Part shown: positions 57,892 to 64,000 of the stretch, piece by piece
Layout: each line of letters starts with the position of its first letter
How positions within the stretch are numbered: the first letter of the stretch is position 1
NCBI GenBank assembly: GCA_947034895.1
Contig: OX344762.1
Span: 32,654,760 to 32,718,759 of the forward strand
From: Rhytidiadelphus loreus
Taxonomy: Eukaryota; Streptophyta; Bryopsida; Hypnales; Hylocomiaceae
Length of the DNA: 64,000 nt
Reading direction: 5' to 3'
Translations under genes and position numbers: made by a program
The notes under the pieces: generated by a model
What the model was told of the DNA's origin: nothing
Databases searched by the model: none
What the model saw: only the letters and a program-made list of their open reading frames with translations

Positions 57892-60800
57892 AGAGCAAGC
57901 GGTGGAGGGTGCCCTGATTGTTTATTCCAGGCAATGTCAAGAAAGGTTCCTTGAGAACTTTGCAATGCTGTCTTGGAAAGAAGATGCTGGATTGCTGTCT
58001 TACTGTATTCCTAGCGGAAGGAGCTCGTATTGAAGGCTGACTGGATGATTCCTCAATGCACTAGTGTAGTTCTTGCAATAAGAATGTTGCAAGTGTTTCA
58101 GCATTGGCTTGGAAAAACGGTGCTGGATTAATCGTTTTGGGAAGGACTCGGCAGCTTCAAGGCCTTGATTGTTTTGTCTGGTGAATCCGGATCACCTTGA
58201 CCAGGACTTTTGGAGCTCTTTGCATTCGACTTGTGGACGCAAGGAGCGCTGAGTTTGCAAAAGACTGGAATGCATCTGGTTTGTGTTGGGAGAAGAGTGA
58301 GCTCTGCGAATACGTCTGCTGTGGAGTTTTGATTCACTCTACAAAATTTTTGCTTGAAATAGGATTTTTGTACAGAATTTTTGGCTTACAGCTTGTAGTT
58401 CATACGGCAAGTGTCTACACGATGCCAATGCTCGCTTGAAGCGAATTGTACGTTGAACGGCTGGACTAAGATGTCTGATTAGGTCTTATGAAACTGAGCT
58501 TAGTTTAGTCGATGACATAGTCGGTTTTTCATTTCTGTTGTGCATGAACACGGTTGTGAAGCAACCAAACTCCAATGTCCCATTCGCGTTGGCAATTTTT
58601 TTAACGACCCACGATGATGGGATTGTACCTTTTATACACACCATCAGATTTTTTGTTTCCTCATTTCTGAATGCTGCTTGGAGTGATGTTTCTTAGCAAT
58701 GCAGATTTTCCCCTTGTTCTTGCAACTTTTCCTGTCTTGGTATGCAGTGTCCATAATTCTGTAGATAAATGCTTCCAAACATTTCTACTGCGGGATATAA
58801 GGTACTCAATGACAGGTGCTAAGGTTTTGACTCCTGCTTGAAGATTTCTGCAGGACATTCATTGTCATGTTGACATCAGAGTACTGGACAAGCAGAGCCT
58901 GTGACTTCACTAAAGGTTGGGCTTTCTGTACTTATGATTCAATTCTGTTGAAATGTTGCACGCTTCGTTTGGAGCAGTCGGACACCATGCGCGGTGACTT
59001 CATTAATTCTTACTGAATACAACAAATGTGGAATTGCTGTGGGTCCAAAATGCTGTGCCACTATTTATTATGGATTGAAAATTCTTTTAATTACGTGAGA
59101 TTTTTATCCAGATTTTGTCGTTGTTTTGCATATATGTAGTAAAAAGTAACTGTCTTCTTTGTAGTTAGTGGTTCCCGCATTACGTTAGTGGTAGGCAGTG
59201 TGAACATTTGGAGTAGGGGTTTTCAAACGTGAGACTGAAGCATGAGGTTGCCTGCATCAAGGAAAAGTCACTGCCTCTGTTTGAAGAGTGAGAATCCAAC
59301 TCAGCCCTTCCAGTGTCCTTCAGTGCTATTTATATGAAAAAAAATGGATGGATTTCCTTGTGCTTACTTTTCAGCCTATTCAGAAGCACCAAGTCCTGAA
59401 GGAAATGCACGTGCTTGTAATGGGAACCCTCGCAAACTTGTTGAAGGCATCACCACCGGGCCTGGTGGCTCAGTTTGAAAACAGGATGAACTACCCTCCG
59501 AAGTCCTTGCTGGGAAAGAGGCCCACCAATCAGTTGAAGAAGGTCGTTTTCGAACCACGCGTTGCCTTGCAAAACGAGCTTGTTTTCAAGCCCAAACGTG
59601 AGCAAATTGGATGACCTCTTCAAAGGTTCATCTGCATTCAAACCCGGTGGGAATGCTCTTAGGATAGAAGGGTCCATGTTTTGAATGCGCCAAGTCTTTC
59701 CCAACACATGTGAATTTTAACACATGTGAATTCTGCCATTTTTTCTCTACAAGTGCAAAGGAGCCCAAGCATTCAACAACTCCTAAATCTTGATTTGAAC
59801 AAGCCAACTCCATCCCAACTTTGACAACCATGCTATTTCAACGCTCCGAACTCCTTACAAACAGAAAATGTTTTTTTGAGAAATTTAGGCATCTAAATTG
59901 AAGTATTAGATTTACTTATTTCTCCTCGTATTTTTTTTTGTGAATAGGGCAACTAACAAAATTCTAGGGAATCTAATTTTTTTATGAACATCCAATGGTT
60001 TAAAAAAAAGATATGTTTTTTTTTGTTATTTTTTCAAGCCCCAACTTGGGCAAGCAAAGTGCAATATCATTTTGCTTTGAAAATTTGCATACTCCTTCCT
60101 AACATGAGGCTCTATTCAAATATGAAGTCCCTAAATCTTTCTAGCAAGCAAAATTTGACTTATGGGGCTCAGCATGCAAATCCACATCGTCAAAAGTTTA
60201 GGTAATCTTGTAGAAAAAAATGACTCTACTTTATAGGATTTTTTTCTCACGCTTACATTTTCCTTAGACCCCAATTGTTAATATGTCACTCTTGTAATTG
60301 CCAAATCACCAAATTGTCAAAAAATCATCTCAAATCCATCATTCTCCATTTACCATCCACACAATCATATGCATCCAATGCCTAATGGAGGCATTAGATG
60401 ATTTTTTGGGCCTCCAGGAGACTGTTTCAAGCTTGTTCCCTTCAATGTTCCCCTGCTGTAAAGGAATGGCTGGCTGGCAGGAAAAAAAAATTCTTCAAAT
60501 CCAAAAAAAATTGGAAATAAAAAAATTGAGAAATGAGATGGCAACCTCTTGGCCACATAGGACCGTTGCGGTGTCACTGCAATAGTCACATTCCCTAGTT
60601 ATCACAGCATTATAACTCGTGGTCTCCTAGAGGCTTGAAAAAACATTTAATGAATGCACATTCAACTACTACATTCTTGTTGTTTGTTATTATTTATTGC
60701 TCACTTAGATACTAAATAATAATCTTCCTTCCTTTGTTTAAAGAATAAATTAAATAGCTCAATAATCTATAATAAGACTAACTCTTGGGATATAAATTTG

Positions 60801-61419
60801 GAAATTTGTAATGCTATGTCTTTTCTTAAGCATGATTGGCTATGGTATATTAATTTTTTTGGCTTTTAGCTTGTTTTCAATGGACTATATTTTGATTGTT
60901 TAATTTTCAAATCCAAACTTTATTGTGTCACTCTATTTAAAGAGATTTTTGATGTGCTTTCAATGATAATAATCACAAGTTCTAATTTTACACCAAGCAA
61001 AAGATAGTAAGATAATTTAGTAAGTTGTTTAGAGTATTGCATACATACTTAGATGATGCTCTCATTACATTGTGATCATGCAAAATAACTTTGATCTACT
61101 ATAGAGTCCTTGCCATTCATTTGAGCATGCAACTCTAAAAATCTTAAACTCTCCAAAACCATACATGTATTGTACTTCATGAGAAATGCATTTCACCACC
61201 AAAAATGCATCTAGAGATACATCTCTTTAGGTTATTCATTATATGCAAAAATGATTCCTACACTACAATGCCAACAAGCCAAAAATTCTTGCATCCTAAG
61301 CCTCTAATTGAACACCAATCATAGTATATATGTACAACACAATATTTGAGACTATAGGCTCAAATGAGAGAAGGCTTTCATGGTATGATAAAAAAAAATT
61401 AGCCCTACATAAGGTAGAC
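57892..61419. other. probable 3' UTR then spacer, no gene recognised
   Basis: 57.9-59.3 kb keeps moderate G+C and may be a long 3' UTR or non-coding transcript. 59.37-59.85 kb contains a GC-rich patch with frames on both strands (59288-59614 plus, 59450-59707 minus) and no domain. From 59.9 kb the DNA is AT-rich. Confidence 0.4.
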
Positions 61420-62050
61420 TAGCCCATTTCCACCAATTGCCTATTTAAGTCATCCTACTTTTGGCCCCAATTTTGCCACAAAAATCATCAAAATCCATTC
61501 ATTTTTTGACAAAAATGGTGCATTAATGCCAATAAGGGGTAACATGTTAATCCTTTACTGGTGAGTACTTAACCCTTTACTTTCTAAGAATTCATGATTT
61601 TAAAATTGTAGACTTTAATTGATCATATAGTAGAAAGTATAATCTAAACGAAAAATTTATTATATCATTATCTTGGTTTAAAATAAATAATTATTAAAAA
61701 TAAATAAAAATCTCCATATAAACTTTCCAAAATTGCAAAAAAAAATTGAGGCCCAATATGGGCTTCTTAATTAGGAAGTAAAGGGTTAAGTGTCAATAAA
61801 TACGTGGAAAGCCGATTATAGGTTGTTTATGGAACGTTTACAACTCCACTCTTTAGATGGACAGTTTTGTAATTTCAGGGCAAATCCCTTCAAAAATTCA
61901 CAGAAATTACAATTTTAATTGAAAATTTATAATCCCACTTGGGTTTGATTCGTGAAACATGCGCACACCTCTGAAAACTATGTGCCTCTCTTGGAGTTGG
62001 AGTTTCCCCCAAGATATTCAGATTGCAAATCAGGATGGTAATAAGCTTGT
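61420..62050. repeat. inverted copy of the dispersed repeat at 19860-20290
   Basis: GATGGTAATAAGCTTGTCT (right end), CAACTCCACTCT, TTTGTAATTTCAGGGCA and the paired phrases around 61490-61560 (AAAATCCATTCATTTTTTG) mirror the stretch near 20 kb. Strongly diverged. Confidence 0.5.
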
Positions 62051-63402
62051 CTACATTTTAGTTAATTCTTAGGAACAACGCCTGCAATGTTCACAACGAG
62101 AATTGCAGATTAAAACCTGATCATGCAATCAAATGAGATATCGATGATGCCAGTGAGTACCCTTATGGTATGTCCTCACTTGGCGTTAAGGACCAAGTTT
62201 TAAGGTGATATTGGAAGTTGGAAGGTGCGGTTGTGCAGACTTGCAGTAGTTGGTAAATGCCGATCCTATGTGGTTGTCCATCTGTCACAAGAAAAGAGCG
62301 GTGGTGAGAATTTCCTTGAGGTCATTGTAGCGATCTTTGCTAGATTTGCAGCCACTTGGTAATAGCATTGGAATGAGTAATAAAATGGTATTTTAAGCTA
62401 AATTGATCGCTTCTAGTTAATGGTGCTGAAATCGGCCAATTAACTAGCAACGGCGGATGTATTCAAGTTGTTAGCGGTGGATTGAAGGACAGGGCCCACT
62501 TCCTACAACAGCGCACACTTCCTACGATAGCACAGGCAAAATATTCATACATGCAATTAAATGGGTGTGTATTTTTTACGGCTACAGAAAACATATAAAG
62601 TGAATCACTGATCTTTGTTGAATACCTGCCAGTGCAAGCACGTATTTATCAATTCGTCCACGTACAATTTGCAATTTCACTCTGTTCTTCAGGTGCCGCA
62701 TTGTTCCTTGTCGATGACACTGTTGAAATGTTGTGTTGAAAGTTGCGTTGAAAGTTGCGTGTTTGATTGCCCAATTCCTACATGCATTATGCCATCAATT
62801 AATGAATACTAACAACATTTTTAATGACAATACAGGAACCTTCAAATGGAAAATGAGTTGTACGCTGCTGGTTACGGCGCCAATGGCGCCAACAACTCCG
62901 TGGCTCCAGACCCTGTCCACAGTGAGAAAACACCATTGAATTCTTCGCATGCTTGTAGTCTGCGACGTATGCAACTTGTACAAATGCCTGGAAATGCCAA
63001 TATCAAAGTCTGCATGTGACTACAAAGGTTTTCAAAATCATCGACACATAATCGAAATAGACAGTAATTCAGGATTCTAGTTGTTTATTCTTTTGCATAG
63101 TGAACATGGCTTGGAAACAATGCATGCCTCCTGATTACTAATGTTACGAGCAAGTTGATCCACTTCTTCCACTACTTGTTATGCAGTGACACCGACACAA
63201 ACCAGACAACGAGCTACATTCACGGTCGCTCCGATTCCTGCAGACAGTGAGTGTTGAAATTCATGAACCCTGCATGCTTGAAGTTGGACCCTGACCTGCA
63301 CAACACAAACAAGTCCTCCGACGCCCAAGTCAGTGCATGCAATAATGTTTGATTTCTAATTAGTTTAGGGTGGGCTGTTTTGAAGGTACCTAGACCAACG
63401 TC
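62051..63402 (+). other. possible 5' exons of the trihelix-like gene
   Basis: A frame starting MENELYAAGYGANGANNSV at 62846 ends at a 5' splice site (gtgaga near 62923). A following stretch after an AG near 63186 reads MTPTQTRQRATFTVAPIPAD up to gtgagt at about 63245, and the two join in phase. They may be upstream exons, but a phase-correct link to the ORF at 63403 was not found. Confidence 0.35.
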
Positions 63403-64000
63403 ATGCCACCACAACCTATGCGCAGTCGTTCTGTTGTACCGCGACCTCCCAGTACTGTAAATAATGGAGTTCCGTTCCATTCAGCAAAGCGTGCTCGGAA
63501 GGATCGGGGACCCAATTGGTCAATTGGTGAGATCACAGCTCTCATCAATGCTAAACGTGATTTGTTTTTAGAGGAGTCCGATGTTGCTAACGGGAGAGAC
63601 CTCATGCACCCTGATGCGACCAAGTGGGTTCGCGTGACTATTGAAGTCATGAGAGCGGGATGTTCACTATGCCCTCGTGATGGACCCGCGTGCAAATCCA
63701 AGTGGAATCAGATTATTCCAGAGTTCAAAAGAATTGCTGATTTTTTCACACGCACCGGCACAAATGGTGTGGAGTACTGGGACATGAGTGCTACCGAGAG
63801 GAAGAACGAAGGACTGCCGCGTTCTTTTCGCAAGAGATTTTCAATAATATTAACGAATGGTTTGGCAATCGGCCAATCATGCAGCCACCGCACACTAGAG
63901 ACTTGTTGTCTCCTACAGATAGCAACTACACCGCACCAAGACGTGAACCTGCAGAAGGACAACAGGAGAATGACAGTGATGCAGACAATGAAGATCGTAT
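63403..64000 (+). CDS. trihelix/Myb-SANT-like DNA-binding protein, frameshifted, cut by the window edge
   Basis: The frame starts MPPQPMRSRSVVPRPP, then SAKRARKDRG, then a trihelix-type domain: NWSIGEITALINAKRDLFLE, ATKWVRVTIEVMRAG, RDGPACKSKWNQIIPEFKRI, TGTNGVEYWDMSATERKNE. The spaced tryptophans and the C-x-KWN-x-x-x-x-FK-x-I helix fit the plant GT/trihelix (Myb_DNA-bind_4) family. The frame continues LPRSFRKRFSII, but another frame reads SQEIFNNINEWFGNRPIM, then the acidic, low-hydrophobic tail expected of the family (SDADNEDR). A one-base deletion at about 63826-63832 is therefore likely. It is a pseudogene, or an assembly or sequencing error. A role in transcription is by family only. 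Confidence 0.6.
   Translation, partial: MPPQPMRSRSVVPRPPSTVNNGVPFHSAKRARKDRGPNWSIGEITALINAKRDLFLEESDVANGRDLMHPDATKWVRVTIEVMRAGCSLCPRDGPACKSKWNQIIPEFKRIADFFTRTGTNGVEYWDMSATERKNEGLPRSFRKRFSIILTNGLAIGQSCSHRTLETCCLLQIATTPHQDVNLQKDNRRMTVMQTMKIV

Overview
The window looks like nuclear DNA of a land plant. It has spliced genes with GT-AG introns, gene islands richer in G+C inside very AT-rich intergenic DNA, and many plant-type DNA transposons. A moss or another seed-free plant is the best inference. The wording of a degenerate PPR stretch (WNVMIGGFAEHGC-like, NALVHMYGKCGSVDDA-like) is typical of moss PPR proteins, and a kinesin-9-like exon suggests a lineage with flagellate sperm. The species cannot be fixed from the sequence. 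No rRNA gene, tRNA gene or CRISPR array was recognised.

Layout. 1-4.6 kb: a three-exon gene for a secreted protein with two tandem copies of one domain, resembling the fungal HsbA/galactomannoprotein family. 5.0-15.3 kb: a 10.28-kb CACTA element with an ATG target duplication. It carries exons of a Ulp1-type protease, a truncated CHMP1 (ESCRT-III), a kinesin-9-like exon and four phase-compatible exons of an unidentified gene. 15.4-23.6 kb: a dense set of MITEs, ending in a nested PIF/Harbinger-hAT cluster. 23.9-31.1 kb: the housekeeping island, with SEC13 (+, 3 exons) tail-to-tail with chloroplast histidinol-phosphate aminotransferase HISN6 (-, 9 exons). 34.9-37.8 kb: a 2.86-kb element with an 8-bp duplication holding an intact 113-codon ORF, a PPR pseudogene and three different minisatellites. 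41.0 and 57.6 kb: two small unrecognised proteins. 37.8-62 kb is otherwise repeats and AT-rich spacer. 62.8-64 kb: a trihelix/Myb-SANT-like gene, frameshifted and cut by the window edge.

The housekeeping genes serve COPII vesicle coat and nuclear-pore function (SEC13) and plastid histidine synthesis (HISN6); apart from adjacency nothing links them. The main theme is transposons that hold pieces of host genes: two independent elements of different superfamilies each carry fragments of unrelated genes. No new defence-type system was found. The best candidates for something undescribed are the two-domain secreted protein and the two gene-carrying elements.
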